Shown here: in pieces, positions 1 to 13,219 of the stretch
How the letters are laid out: each line of letters starts with the position of its first letter
Position numbering within the stretch: the first letter of the stretch is position 1
Notes under the pieces: model-generated
The model's database searches: none
What the model was told of the DNA's origin: nothing
Seen by the model: only the letters and a program-made list of their open reading frames with translations
DNA from: Ministeria vibrans ATCC 50519
Taxonomy: Eukaryota > Opisthokonta > Filasterea
NCBI GenBank assembly: GCA_943704425.1
Contig: CALSCP010001997.1
Span: 1-36,102 of the forward strand
DNA: 36,102 nt
Direction of reading: 5' to 3'
Position numbers and translations under genes: made by a program

Positions 1-83
<83 letters not shown>
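1..83. repeat. (CA)n microsatellite
   Basis: Uninterrupted CA dinucleotide repeat from the first base, then a short CACT-type degenerate tail. It lies in the intron that precedes the last exon of the UDP-glucose pyrophosphorylase gene, whose 3' splice site (ACTTAG) follows at 108-113. The array continues beyond the left edge, so its full length is unknown. Confidence 0.97.
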
Positions 84-87
<4 letters not shown>

Positions 88-113
88 TCACTCACACACT
101 TAATTCTACTTAG

Positions 114-221
114 GGCACGGTGATCATTGTGGCCAACCATGGCCAGCGTATCGACATCCCTCAAGGTGCTGTTCTTGAAAACAAGGTTGTCTCTGGCAAC
201 CTTCGCATTCTCGATCATTAA
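114..221 (+). CDS. UGP2: UTP--glucose-1-phosphate uridylyltransferase (UDP-glucose pyrophosphorylase), last exon only
   Basis: This is the C-terminal 35 residues of UDP-glucose pyrophosphorylase, the cytosolic enzyme that makes UDP-glucose from UTP and glucose-1-phosphate. The exon starts after the acceptor TAG at 111-113 in phase 0 and ends at TAA 219-221. The peptide starts [16 protein letters not shown] and ends [10 protein letters not shown]; this is the end of the left-handed beta-helix that closes eukaryotic UGPs, where the family reads nearly the same and stops at the same residue (LRILDH or LRILEH). The rest of the gene lies left of the window. It is convergent with the SERINC gene, with only 83 nt between the stop codons. 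Too short to stand out as an open reading frame; identified by its C-terminal signature. Complete at the 3' end, partial at the 5' end. Confidence 0.93.
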   Translation, partial: GTVIIVANHGQRIDIPQGAVLENKVVSGNLRILDH

Positions 222-304
222 AGGAAAATAATGAATAATAAAAATAATAATAATATGAATTTATTATTATCAAAATGCTTGCGTATGTGTATTATTATTT
301 CATT

Positions 305-2000
305 TTAGCTCTGTTGCGAGAGAGACGAGTAGGAGAAGTCGCGGTTGGGGAACAGAAGAGGTGCAATGAGGGACCAGGTGTATAGGGTCATGACAATCCA
401 GCTGGAGACGATCTTGACCCAGACGGAGGCCCAACCGCGCCCGACGTTGATAGTGGCGTCGTCGGAGCCCGACAGGGACGCCCAGTCGGTGAGCAGCATG
501 GCTATGTAGAGGGTCGCCAGAACGAAGATGCCGTGGAAGAACGAGTAGGAGTACGTGACGGCGGTGGTGTCGTCGTCACTGCTGTTGTGGTTGGTGTCGT
601 CGTCTAGCGTTCGTGGATCGACACTCACGGCCGTCTCGTCGTTCTTGAGCTCGGCCAGGCGGTCGGCATCCAGCAGGGCGACTTCGTTGTTGCGCGCCAG
701 CGGCACGTCGTCGTCGACACCTCCCGCGCTGAGAGAGTCGGTGAGTTGCACGCGTGAGCCAGTGCGAATGCTCGAGTAGGCGACGGCAATAAAGGTAAAC
801 AGAGCGCCAATGATGGTTGCTGTTGTCTCGGCGGGTCCGTCTTGGTGAGGCCCGCAAGTCTCGTCGGGTGAGTTTGAAATGGCTGACCAGACCAAGTAGG
901 TGCCGTAAAGAGACACGACGGACGCTTGCAACAAACCCGAGCGTGGGTTGACCTCTTGGACTCGCGGCGAGATGGCCAGAGTGGACACGACAAGCGAGAG
1001 GACCAGATTGAAACCAATGAAAAACTTGTTCAGGCCACAGCCGTGGGTGGTGGTGTAGAAGACGAAGAGAAGGACGGTGAGCACAAAGGCAAAAAGATAC
1101 AGGACAATGGTTGAGGCAAGGAGACCAACAAACCAGCGACGCTGTTCCGTCTCCTCATACCGTCCCACCCAGTTTTCGCTCCAAGAGTGAGCAAACTCAA
1201 CGAGCAACGCCAGCTGAATGAGCACAAAGAGGAATGCGCCAATGAGCGCAACGTGACTCCAGCCCAGGAAGAAGGCGTTGGGCATGAAGAAGGCGGCGAC
1301 AATGAGGCCAATAAAGGCAATAAACTTGACACCCCAGTAGCCGTTGTGCAGGGTGGCGCGACAGTCGCGTCCGTCGCGCACCCGAATGGTCAGCAGCGCA
1401 AACACCGCATAAAACATCGTCATGCCAAAACAGATGCGGTACACTCCCACCGTGCCCACCATTGTGTCGTCAATCGTTTTGAGTCCGTGCGTGTACCGTG
1501 GGATCTGCAGAGAAGACAGAGAAAGAAAACAAAAAAAAAGGTTTGTCTTCGTTTTGTGTTCCCTCTTTTGAACTTACCTTCAGTAACTGTTCACTGGCCC
1601 ACGGCGAGAGCATGACCCACGCGGCAATGGAGCCCAGCAGCAAGAGGATGGCATAGACAATGCGGGTGAAGGTGGAAGTCTGTGAAATCGAAGGCAGAGA
1701 AGGAAAAGGAAAAGTCAACGACGAAATCGAAAGAAAAAGAAAAAAAAAGAAAAGGAAAAATAGAAAGAGAGATAATGCAGTCTAAGGAATGGGTGCACTA
1801 CCGTGTGCACCAAAGCGGGGGGTATATGTGAGGGGAAATAAGCACTGGACGTCGGCGTAGGACGTGGGAAGTGGAACAGAACAGAAAGCGGTCGAGCGAC
1901 GCACCTTGCAGGCATTACAGCCGCGCACACACATGCTGCATGACATGGTTGTGGCACAGCATGCCAGCGAAGTGGCCGTGCTTGATATGATGCCTCCCAT
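305..2000 (-). CDS. SERINC: SERINC (serine incorporator / TMS1 family) multi-pass membrane protein
   Basis: Complete gene of three exons on the minus strand: 1905-2000, 1578-1679 and 305-1504, giving 465 aa; both introns are phase 0. Exon 1 encodes the N-terminal Met-Gly-Gly-Ile segment with the cysteine-rich stretch typical of the family (CC, CSMC, GCNAC). Exon 2 supplies the first hydrophobic helix (RIVYAILLLLGSIAAWVML). The large last exon holds about nine more membrane helices, the conserved start VGTVGVYRICFGM, the family segment LVWSAISNSPDETC, and a long acidic cytosolic loop (DDDTNHNSSDDD) before the last two helices. SERINC proteins sit in plasma and endosomal membranes and have been linked to serine-derived lipid synthesis and lipid scrambling; substrate use here is inferred. 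Length matches the usual 450-480 aa. The start is the first ATG in frame with the Cys-rich segment. It diverges from the kinesin-13 gene. Confidence 0.93.
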
Positions 2001-2336
2001 AGAATTTTCGGAAACGATTAAAAAAATGATAAGAAGTTTAAAGTCGATCTGCGATCACAACTCAAATATGAAAGAAATTGCGCACTGACGAGTGGCCACT
2101 GATGAGTGACGACTCACACGACGGCGTGAGACTGCGAGTGAATAAGATTTAAGAGTGATTGAATGAGTGAGTGACGACGCGGCGAGTGAGTGCCAGCGAA
2201 GCAGCCACAGAAATCAGATTTATTTATCAGAATTTCAAAAATAATTATTATTATTATTTATTTTAATTTTTAGTGCAAGTGACTGCAACCAAGTTTCAGG
2301 TGCAGTAGCCAGTAATAAGTAATAACTAATAACAGT
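2001..2336. promoter_or_regulatory. Shared upstream region of divergent SERINC and kinesin-13 genes
   Basis: 336 nt between two divergent start codons, so both promoters and 5' UTRs must lie here. The left half has several GAGTG/GAGTGA repeats (about 2090-2200); the right half is AT-rich with a run of TTATTATTATTTATTTTAATTTTTAG near 2247-2273 that could be a TATA/initiator zone or a 5' UTR intron acceptor. No coding exon or RNA gene seen. Function inferred from gene layout. Confidence 0.5.
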
Positions 2337-5497
<3,161 letters not shown>

Positions 5498-5593
5498 GAT
5501 TGAACCGTAAAAATAAATGATAAAAAATCTTCCTATTCATAATAATTATTCGCCATTAAGCAATAAAAATATTATTAATAATATTATACATAA

Positions 5594-8216
5594 ATGGGAA
5601 AGTCTGGCGGCTTTGAACCGCCAGGCTTGCACCATGCGTCGCAGCCCTCGCATGGCGCTGGAGGCAGAGCCCGGCGGTTTGGGCGTCGTCTGTCGCTGAC
5701 GCTCTCCAACACGTTTGGGAGCGGCCTTGGTCTGGGTCTAGGCGGTCACCGGTCATCACACCAACCAATCTTTGGCGTCTCTCTCGTTGAGGTTCGATCC
5801 AAAAATCGGTTTTGAGTTTTTTCAAAAAACGACAAAAAAGAAAAAAAAGTGACAGCTCTCTTTCACACTATTCGTTCTTCCGCACGAGCGCGAATATTGC
5901 CCTTCCACGCACACCACAGACTTTGCATGGGCTGTCATACAATGTTCCACGCCAATGCAGCTGCGAAAACTCTCCCAATCGTTCTCTGAACGACATTTTT
6001 GTTTTTTTTTTCCTTTGTTTCTTTGTGTGTGTTGTTTCAAACTCAGTGCGCTCCATTCGCTTGTCGTGACGGCTCGACGGTGCCGTACATCGTTGAGAAG
6101 TGTGCGTACTACATTGAGGAGCATCTGTCGTACGAGGGCATGTACCGCAAGTCGGGCGACATGCGCTCCGTTCGAGAGGCAAAGCAGTCGTTTGACAGGA
6201 CGGGCGACGCGACCTTTGGCGTACGAAGCGACTTGACAAGAAGGGAAGAAGACGCGTTTGACGGCTGATTCTTTTTGTCACTTTAGGGTCCTGGCGACTG
6301 GGTTGCAGTCGTATCGAGTGTGCTCAAGATGTACCTTCGCGAGCTCCCCGAGCCACTGGTCCCTCTCCGCTTGCACGAGCCTTTTTTTGAGCTGTTGAAC
6401 ATGCGCGCTCAAGTCGACAACCCAACGGTGCGAGCCAAGCTAGCCGGTCAATTTCGCGACATTATGAGTCGTCTACCTGTGGTACACCACGACGTTGTGG
6501 AGTTTCTCTTGGGCCATCTGTATCGTGTGTCGCAACACGAGAGCGAGAACAAAATGGGTCCGGGACAGCTGGGCACGGTCTTTTCTCCGTCGTTTTTCGG
6601 CAGTGGCCCTGCCGCTGGGTCGGGCACCGACGCTACCAAGGGTCACATGCAAAACCTGCATTTAGGGCTGCGCGGTGCGCAAGTCATCGAAATGCTCCTC
6701 CTGATATATGACGAGCTCTTTGTCGACGACACCGAATTGCCAGCGCCCACGGTCGCCCCATCCACCCCCATCCCCTACGAAGAATACGCGCGCACCATTG
6801 CTTTACCCGAACCACCACCATCTCAACAACAACAAAAGCAGCAACAGCAAGAAGGAGAAGGGCCACAATCATACAGCAAGACGGCCCAGCATGATCTCGC
6901 CATGGCTGCCGCGCGAATTGCCAATGCCCGGCGCTCTAACGCGTCAGAGCCATTGTTGGCAGTAGATGTGATTGGAAATGACGACAGTGACGAAGAAGAG
7001 GCGGGTGCCAAGGAGCAACAGGACCACAACGAAATGCCCTCCGCGCCACACACGCCCGGAGGAGAGCTCTCGCGCACCCTCTCCAAACAGAGCAGCAGCG
7101 ACTTTGTCACACCCGTCAAGCGTGTTTTGTCCACATCGTCTACTGGCTCGCCCGTGGGATCCCCCGCCGCCGCTCCTCAGCAGGCGCTTAGTCCCCTCTC
7201 TATGGTCAGTCCCGTCGGTGGCTCAGCCCCCGCCCGCCAACTGCACCTGGTCCACGCCCTTGTTCAACAAGGCGTTGCCGACTTCCTTACACCCTCAACG
7301 ACATCACGCACAGCAACTGTTCCAATAGCAACGGCCGTGTTGCATCTTGAAGCCGCTGCCGCCGCGTCAGCCGCTGCAGAAGAGACACAAAAGCAACAGA
7401 ACGCTGTCAACTGGGACTCCGTGTCGCCGTCGCACGAGGTGCTTTACCATGTACACAAACCTAAGGCAGCAACGGGTCGCCGCAAGCCGTCTCGTGTCTC
7501 GCTGGTGCGCTCTCCCGATCACCAGCATTTGCACCAAGACGAGCATGGGGCGGCGCTTGACACGTCACATACCGACACATCTAGAGGAGTAGCGCCTGCC
7601 CGCGAGCGCCGTCGTGTCACACGCATCACCACACCGCCCAACGCAACAGCCGAAGCTGCGGCAATACCAATCACCACCACAGCCACAACCACGACAGTGT
7701 CCCATTCCCATCAACCCACTGCACCCGATCTGCCCGCCACTGCCGATGACGCCTCTCTTGTGCTTGAGTACCGTGCCCTCGTGAAGCGTCTCAAGGCATT
7801 TGAACACGCTTTTTCACTTGAACATGGACACACTCCACGCGGTCCCGAGCGCGAACAGCACCGCGCCGACTACAACCGAGTCAAAGAGCTTCGTCGCCTT
7901 GTTCCCACTATGTCCACCACCAACACCACAACGAGCAACAACAACAGTGTCATCACACCCACCACCACAGAACACGACGCATCGCGCACTACCACTCCCC
8001 ACAACATGAGCACAGGCGCACTCGACATCACCGCTCTTCCTGCATCCGCATCCGCCTCTCCCGTTGCCCCGTCTCTCTTCGATATTGCTTCCATGGACGC
8101 CAATGAGCTCTTCCAGTGCGCTCAGTCTCGCCTCGAGCATCTCCGTCGCTCACAGTCGAGACCAGACGATCTCGCAGTAAGACTACCCCTCTCGATTGTT
8201 TTTATTAATAATAATA

Positions 8217-8252
<36 letters not shown>

Positions 8253-9086
8253 TATTTCGCACTTTCTCTTCTCTCTTTATGTATGCGTCTCATCCGCCTC
8301 TTCTCTTTTTTTGTTTCTTCTTTCTATCACTTTGTCTCTCTGTTACTTTGTTTCTCTCTCACCTTTTCTCTCTCATCTCTCTCTCTCCATCTCTTTGCAG
8401 TCTATGAACCATGCTCAACTTGGAGCAGAGAAATTGTCTATCAAGAATATTCTGCGTGAGTACGATGTGGAATTTGAACGACAGTCGGGACGAGCGGTAT
8501 AATTATTGATGCACGGTCATATAAACAATCCCGTCACTCATCGTACAATTTGTAGCCCAATAAGAACGAGAAGGAAGCACTGCGGCCACTGTACCAGCGA
8601 TACAAACGCGTCAAGACACTGAGCGAGCAGCTAGAACAACCGCAACAGCAAGAGCAAGAGGGGAATAGTGAGGCACAGCAGGCGACACGCACTGGCGACA
8701 CACTCAACTACAGCCAGGCCGGGACCCTCTTGGCCACCACCACTCTCGCACGCACTTCCACACACACGCTTGTACTCGACGATGTCGCCTCGATGGGCTC
8801 CGATGAAGTCGTTCAGAGGCACGCTCAAGTCAAAGCTAAAAAGCGCGAGTTGCAGGTGAGTCTCTCAAAGGTAGTATGTGTGGCGTCTTCAATTGACTTG
8901 ACTCTTTTTTTGTAGTCGAAGCTTCATCGATATGAGTGTGAGTTTGAGGAGCGAGAGGGTCGCAAGGTGAGCACGGCGGGCGACCGTGCGCCTGTGCTCG
9001 CTGAGTATGCGCAGTACGCAGAGCTCAAGGCCCAGTTGGCCGCGCTGACGAGCCGCTTATCCGCAAGCAACGCATCGAATGTATGA
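5594..9086 (+). CDS. RhoGAP-domain protein with three FAM13-like C-terminal repeats
   Basis: Complete six-exon model: 5594-5791, 6047-6220, 6287-8176, 8401-8496, 8556-8855, 8916-9086; 942 aa. The RhoGAP domain (about 60-250) starts FGVSLVE, has the arginine finger in GMYRKSGD, the core LKMYLRELPEPLVPL and the conserved N/G segment ENKMGPGQLGTVFSPSFF, so it should stimulate GTP hydrolysis by Rho/Rac/Cdc42-type GTPases. A long low-complexity linker (Gln, Ala, Ser, Thr-rich) follows. The C-terminal part has three copies of a charged helical module like the one at the end of animal FAM13A/B: YRALVKRLKAFEHAFSLEHG (about 615-664), ILREYDVEFERQSGRAPNKN (about 766-811) and LHRYECEFEEREGRKV (about 887-930). 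The first intron begins GTTCGA, a weak donor, so the N-terminal junction is the least certain. It is convergent with the membrane-protein gene (85 nt apart). Confidence 0.9.
8203..8400 (+). repeat. (TTA)n tract and CT-rich minisatellite-like tract in a RhoGAP intron
   Basis: The intron 8177-8400 has a perfect TTA repeat (about 8219-8253), then a pyrimidine-rich stretch with TATCACTTTGTCTCTCTG and TTACTTTGTTTCTCTCTC, the complement of the core unit found at 9519-9788 and 36071-36102. It ends in the splice acceptor CTTTGCAG. Confidence 0.85.
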
Positions 9087-9171
9087 TATGGAACCGTAAC
9101 TTAGTGCTGCATGTATCAGGTTTGAAGGGAAAGAAATGTATAGTACAAGGGGAAAAGAACAATAAGAAGGA

Positions 9172-9992
9172 TTACTGCGCAAACGGATTCGGAGGTGGTC
9201 CACCACCACCCGGTCGAGGACCCCAGCCCATGGGGGGAGGACCAGGCGGCGCCATGCCTGGGGGACCGCCACCACCATCGCCCATAGGTGGCCTGAAACC
9301 CATTGGCGGCTGCATTGGAGGTCGTTGAGGTGGAGGCCCTCCGCCACCGCCGCCGGGTCCTGTTTGCCACGGTGGCGGTGCACCGCCGCCACCACCACCA
9401 CCCTGTGGCGGAGGGCGCCATCCGCCGCCGCCTCCTTGATGAGGCGGGGGCATAAACCCGCCGCCGCCGCCGCCACCACCACCGCCGCCGCCACCGCCAT
9501 ACGGTGGACGCTACGACGTCGAGAGAGAGAGAGAAAAAGAGAGAGAGAGAGAAAGTGATAGAGAAAGGAGGGAGAAAGAAACAAAGTGATGGAGAGAGAG
9601 AGAAACAAGTGATGGAGAGAAAGAAACAAAGTGATAGAGAGAGAAACAAAGTGATAGAGAGAGAGAAACAAAGTAATAGAGAGAAAGAACCAAGTGATAG
9701 AGAGAGAGAAACAAAGTGATAGAGAGAGAGAGTGACAAAAGTGATAGAGAGAGACAAGAGGATAGAGAGAGACAGAAAGAGAGAGAACAAGGTCAGTTGA
9801 CTATCAAAGTCTGCAAATGGGTTCTATCTACCATCATAGGCATTCCACTCCCTGGCGGCATGGGCGGAGGCACGAGGCCACCATGAATGGTAAGCACCAT
9901 GTTGTCAAGCTCGGCGCGATTGTCCAGGTAGTACTGTTCGTAGTAGACTCTGCGAAGGAACGGAAAAGAATGGAAAGAGAAAAAAAAAAAGA

Positions 9993-10028
<36 letters not shown>

Positions 10029-12545
10029 AAAACGTCTGATACTTCTAGTGGTACCTTGACGGCTGCCTTGAGTTGGTCGATTTCATGTCGAAGTTTAGCC
10101 TGTTCGGACGACTCGAGCGAGGAGAAGAGGTCCTCGACTTGACGAGGTGCTTCATCGGCACCCATGTGCCCGGCAAAGTCATCAATGGTGGGCTCCCAAT
10201 CGGGGTGGTTGCTACCGGCAAAGTGAGGGTTGGACACGAGCTGACGGTACATGCGAAACTGAGCCTCGTCCTCAAGGGGATCCTGCGTGCCCATGGTATC
10301 CCATTCACTGCGAGGCTCCATGGTCCCACCAAACGCATCAAACGCAGACGCACGACGCAACGCAGTCGCTGCATCCCCGAGAGTCCACGGATCCTCATAG
10401 CCCACGCCAAACTGCATCATTTCAATGTCATCCTCGAGCTGCGCAAGGCGCGGCAGCGACGCCTGCTGCTGGTGGTCTGTCACGGAAGGTGTCCACTGGG
10501 ACAAGCTCCCACGCTTCAACAACTCTTGTTTGTCCCACGATGGATCCGGTCCAATCGCGGGCAGTTCGTTCATCCACTGTCGCGGTCGAGCGCTATCAAA
10601 CAACAACAACAACAACAAAAAAAAAAAGTTAATAAAATAATAATAATTAAAAATAGGGCGAACGTACGTCTTATAGAGCCGTTGGCCACGGATGTTATCA
10701 ATGGTAACGTGCTGCTGCAACTCATTGTAATTGTAAGGCTAGATAGTATAGGGCAAATGTGAATCAGATACGATATTTTTTTGCAAATGTTTAGAGTCTG
10801 TGTGACATACGCGACCACCGGCAACACAAAGAAGCGCATAGATCAAGATCCAAATGCCAGCCATGCAGGCGCCAAACAGACCCACAATTTGAAACAGACT
10901 GTGTCCCCGTTTGCTTCTGAAAAAGGACGCACCAAGACGCACACGCACACAGTCAGGAAGCCAGAAACAAAGCTCATTATCACAATCTTACTCGTTCACT
11001 TGCAAATATCGATCCAATGTAAGAAAGTAACAAGCACCCGTGTTGATCGTCACACCAGCCGTGGCAAAGGTCTAAAGGAAGAATACACAGCAAATAGAAT
11101 AAGAGTGTCGTAGAAAAAAAGAAAGGAAGAAAAAAAAAACACTGACCGCATCCCAATAGCCACCACAGGTCTCGTGGCCATCAATAAGCGAGGCGGCAGT
11201 CCACTCGAGGGACTGGGACGTGCGCTGGTGGGCGAGGAAGGGAACGGTGGTGGTCGTGCGGGCGGCCTGCATGCGCACTGTCACCCGGTCAATGTTGGTG
11301 GGTGTGCCGTTCTCGAGGGTACGCACGGTGGGAAAAGGCACGTACTCGCCCCCCGACAAGAACTGAATCGGGTTGTCGATCTATCAGAGCGGTGTCAGTA
11401 AAAATAAATAAAACAAAATTGAGAGTAACAGGAAAAGAGGTACCGTTGTCGTGTCGTAACTGGCCGGGAACGTCGGTGGTCCGGGCGAGTCGGCCGCTAA
11501 AAAAAAAAAAAAAAAAATAATAATAATCGAAGATCGGTTATAGAAATAGTTCGTCTCTCAAGTTCAGTATGGGTACCGAACGGAACTGTGACACGCACCC
11601 CGTCGGTCCAACTTGCAGCTCCACACAGCTGCAATGTTGCACTTTGACCAGAGAGAAGTTCAACGACCGCTACAACAAGTCACATCGATTATTATCATAT
11701 TCCAGTGTCTTGGCGCCTTGTAGATTACATGATCCCACAAGGGTGTTGCACGTGGCACTGGAGGCATATGTTGGTTCAATGACACAGCGAAGCGCTTGAC
11801 ATCTCACAGTCATTTCATACACTACACACAAACAGTCAACATAAGTGACGAGAGGAGTGTTTCCATTTCTTACCAGTATCTGTGGTGTCGACAAGAGTCA
11901 TGTCGGTTGAAATGTCGGCAGTCGTCCACAGGTGCACAATGGCCGAGAAGTACACGACAGCGAGCGAGAGACCCACCAGCGTCAGGAAGGCGCCACTACG
12001 ACGAGGCTTGTACGGCACCTGCACGACAACGGGGCCGGGGGTGAGTGGCGCCGCGTGGACACGAGGCAACGCAGCAGCAGTAACAAGCAGTAGTGGGGGT
12101 GCCCGTGGTCGCACTGTGCGCCATTGGGTGTACGACAAATCGACAAAAGCAAAAGCAAGAACATCGTAAGTTCTCTCTTTGGCTCCTGTGCCCTGAGAAA
12201 CGCAGGCTATCGACTCAAAAGGGGTCCTTCACAAGGAACACATGCCGATGCACGACTCATACGAGTCCAAAAGCAGCTGCTTTCGAGCGCTGTGCGGTAA
12301 AGGTTAAAAAAAGATTCTATCTTTTTTTTTTTTCCTTTTTTTCTCTCAAAATGCATTGCCAGTCGACAAGAGGTGGTTCTTCGACGTCGTCAAAGAGCAA
12401 CAGAGCATGCAAGGCAGCAGGGCCAGCGAAGACGTACCCTCGCGAACGTATCGAGCGACTGGAGAGCAGTCCGTTCAAACACCACAGGATCGTCTGTGTG
12501 GTCCGGGCTGCGTCCGGCCGTGCCACCAACAAGGAGGCCGAACAT
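9172..12545 (-). CDS. Unrecognised two-pass membrane protein with Cys-containing loop domain and Gly/Pro-rich tail
   Basis: Reconstructed from 13 coding exons on the minus strand: 12438-12545, 12263-12289, 11874-12192, 11729-11821, 11577-11669, 11444-11496, 11147-11380, 10992-11071, 10811-10916, 10668-10738, 10055-10592, 9832-9933, 9172-9510; 720 aa, all phases compatible. I do not recognise a family. A first helix (about 111-134, GAFLTLVGLSLAVVYFSAIV) and a second (about 346-370, IVGLFGACMAGIWILIYALL) enclose about 210 residues with cysteines in VRCQALRC, ATCN, LQLCG, HETCGGYW and GACYF, consistent with a disulfide-bonded luminal or extracellular domain. After the second helix come about 180 acidic/polar residues, a short coiled coil (about 547-592) and a tail rich in GGGG, PPPMPPG and RPPM motifs like SH3/WW/EVH1 ligands. 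The first two exons (45 residues) are least certain; exons from 12192 down are strong. The last intron holds a GA minisatellite. Confidence 0.72.
9519..9788. repeat. GA-rich minisatellite in intron, core GAGAAACAAAGTGATAGAG
   Basis: About 270 nt of irregular tandem copies of a purine-rich unit of roughly 19-30 nt built on GAAACAAAGTGATAGAGAGA, with variants (GATGG, GTAATAG, GAACCAAGTG). It fills most of the intron 9511-9831 of the membrane-protein gene, so the transcript carries the pyrimidine strand. The segment around 9568-9592 is almost identical to 36071-36095 and to the complement of the repeat at 16191-16408. Confidence 0.93.
9994..10027. repeat. Poly(A) tract (poly-pyrimidine in sense) in intron
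   Basis: 34-nt A run on the + strand in the intron 9934-10054 of the minus-strand membrane-protein gene; in the transcript it is a U tract. A shorter A run of the same kind is at about 11500-11517 next to the acceptor at 11497. Confidence 0.9.
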
Positions 12546-13219
12546 GTGCTGGTCGACAGAGGAGAGGAGGGATTAAGAAAAATGATTAATGAATTTTAAC
12601 TTTTATCATATATTTTAATGCTAGACAAAAGTTTCAAATAAACGACAGCACAACAGGCAACAGCAGCCCAAAAGCACCTTCTTTCTCAGGCACATGACCG
12701 ACAAGAGGGAACGAAGACATATTAAATTACCACTTACCTGGGTCTTGGGCCTTGGCTGGTGGCCAGACAAGTGATCCGAATAGCACCCGAATAGGCAGCG
12801 GAGAATTAATAAAATACGAGGAGGAAAAGGAAGGGGGAGAGCGGGTTCCAGCGCTGACGGAGGGTGGCACGCGATGGCGCGCACTCTATTCTGCTTGTAT
12901 TATCCGAGGGTATTGATTTATTAGGTGATTGCCAGGCAGTGTTCTGCTACGTGCCTCGAGGCGCGACTGTGGGAGGGGCTGGCCATGAATGGGAATAATA
13001 ATGCTTAGTACCGGTCTGTCACTCTGTCGTGTCTTCGCGTGGTGACAGTACCATTCATTAATAGATTGATTGGGTTTCTTTCTCTTCCTTTTCTTCTCCT
13101 TACTAACTAATAATCATAGGAATGATAATAAAAATTCGTTACACATATTCGCAATTACACTCTCTGTCTCTCTGTCTTTGTCTCTGTCTCGACCCCCCCC
13201 CACCTTCTCCTCCTCTCTT
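12546..13219. other. Non-coding region between the membrane-protein gene and kinesin-3; possible 5' UTR exon
   Basis: 674 nt. A good minus-strand donor (GTAAGTGG in sense) at 12731-12737 and an acceptor at 12549-12551 would splice a leader exon (upstream end not defined, near 12880) to the exon holding the putative ATG of the two-pass membrane protein. No in-frame ATG was found in that leader, so I take it as 5' UTR. The rest (12900-13219) should contain that gene's promoter and the kinesin-3 3' UTR; it has an AT-rich stretch near 13100-13150 and a CTCTGTCT-type repeat at 13159-13190. No coding exon seen. Confidence 0.45.

Noticed and set aside
9057-9790. Minus-strand Leu/Ser/Phe-rich open frames (SLSLSITLFLSL type) that look like membrane proteins
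   Set aside because: They are translations of the GA/CT minisatellite and the shadow of the Gly/Pro-rich exon; repetitive peptide, no family resemblance.
9934-9949. Acceptor at TTCGCAG (sense) for the second-last exon of the membrane-protein gene
   Set aside because: It would put the exon out of frame and hit a stop; the acceptor CGAACAG ten or so bases further gives phase 0 and the Pro-rich continuation.
11670-11728. Apparent stop or frameshift after VGSCNLQGAKTLEYDNNRC in the two-pass membrane protein
   Set aside because: The stretch is an AT-rich intron of about 59 nt (donor GTAATC, acceptor TTGTTGTAG); removing it restores phase exactly (GGA TCA TCG GTC).
9172-12545. Prominin or CDC50 identity for the two-pass membrane protein
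   Set aside because: Prominins have five helices and CDC50 has a different N-terminal motif; neither the motifs nor the length fit.
12093-12599. Plus-strand 168-codon open frame
   Set aside because: It runs antisense across three minus-strand exons and their introns and contains poly-Lys and Phe runs from intron tracts; no recognisable domain.
12621-12884. Leader segment as the coding N-terminus of the membrane-protein gene
   Set aside because: No in-frame ATG and an untypical peptide; treated as a possible 5' UTR exon.
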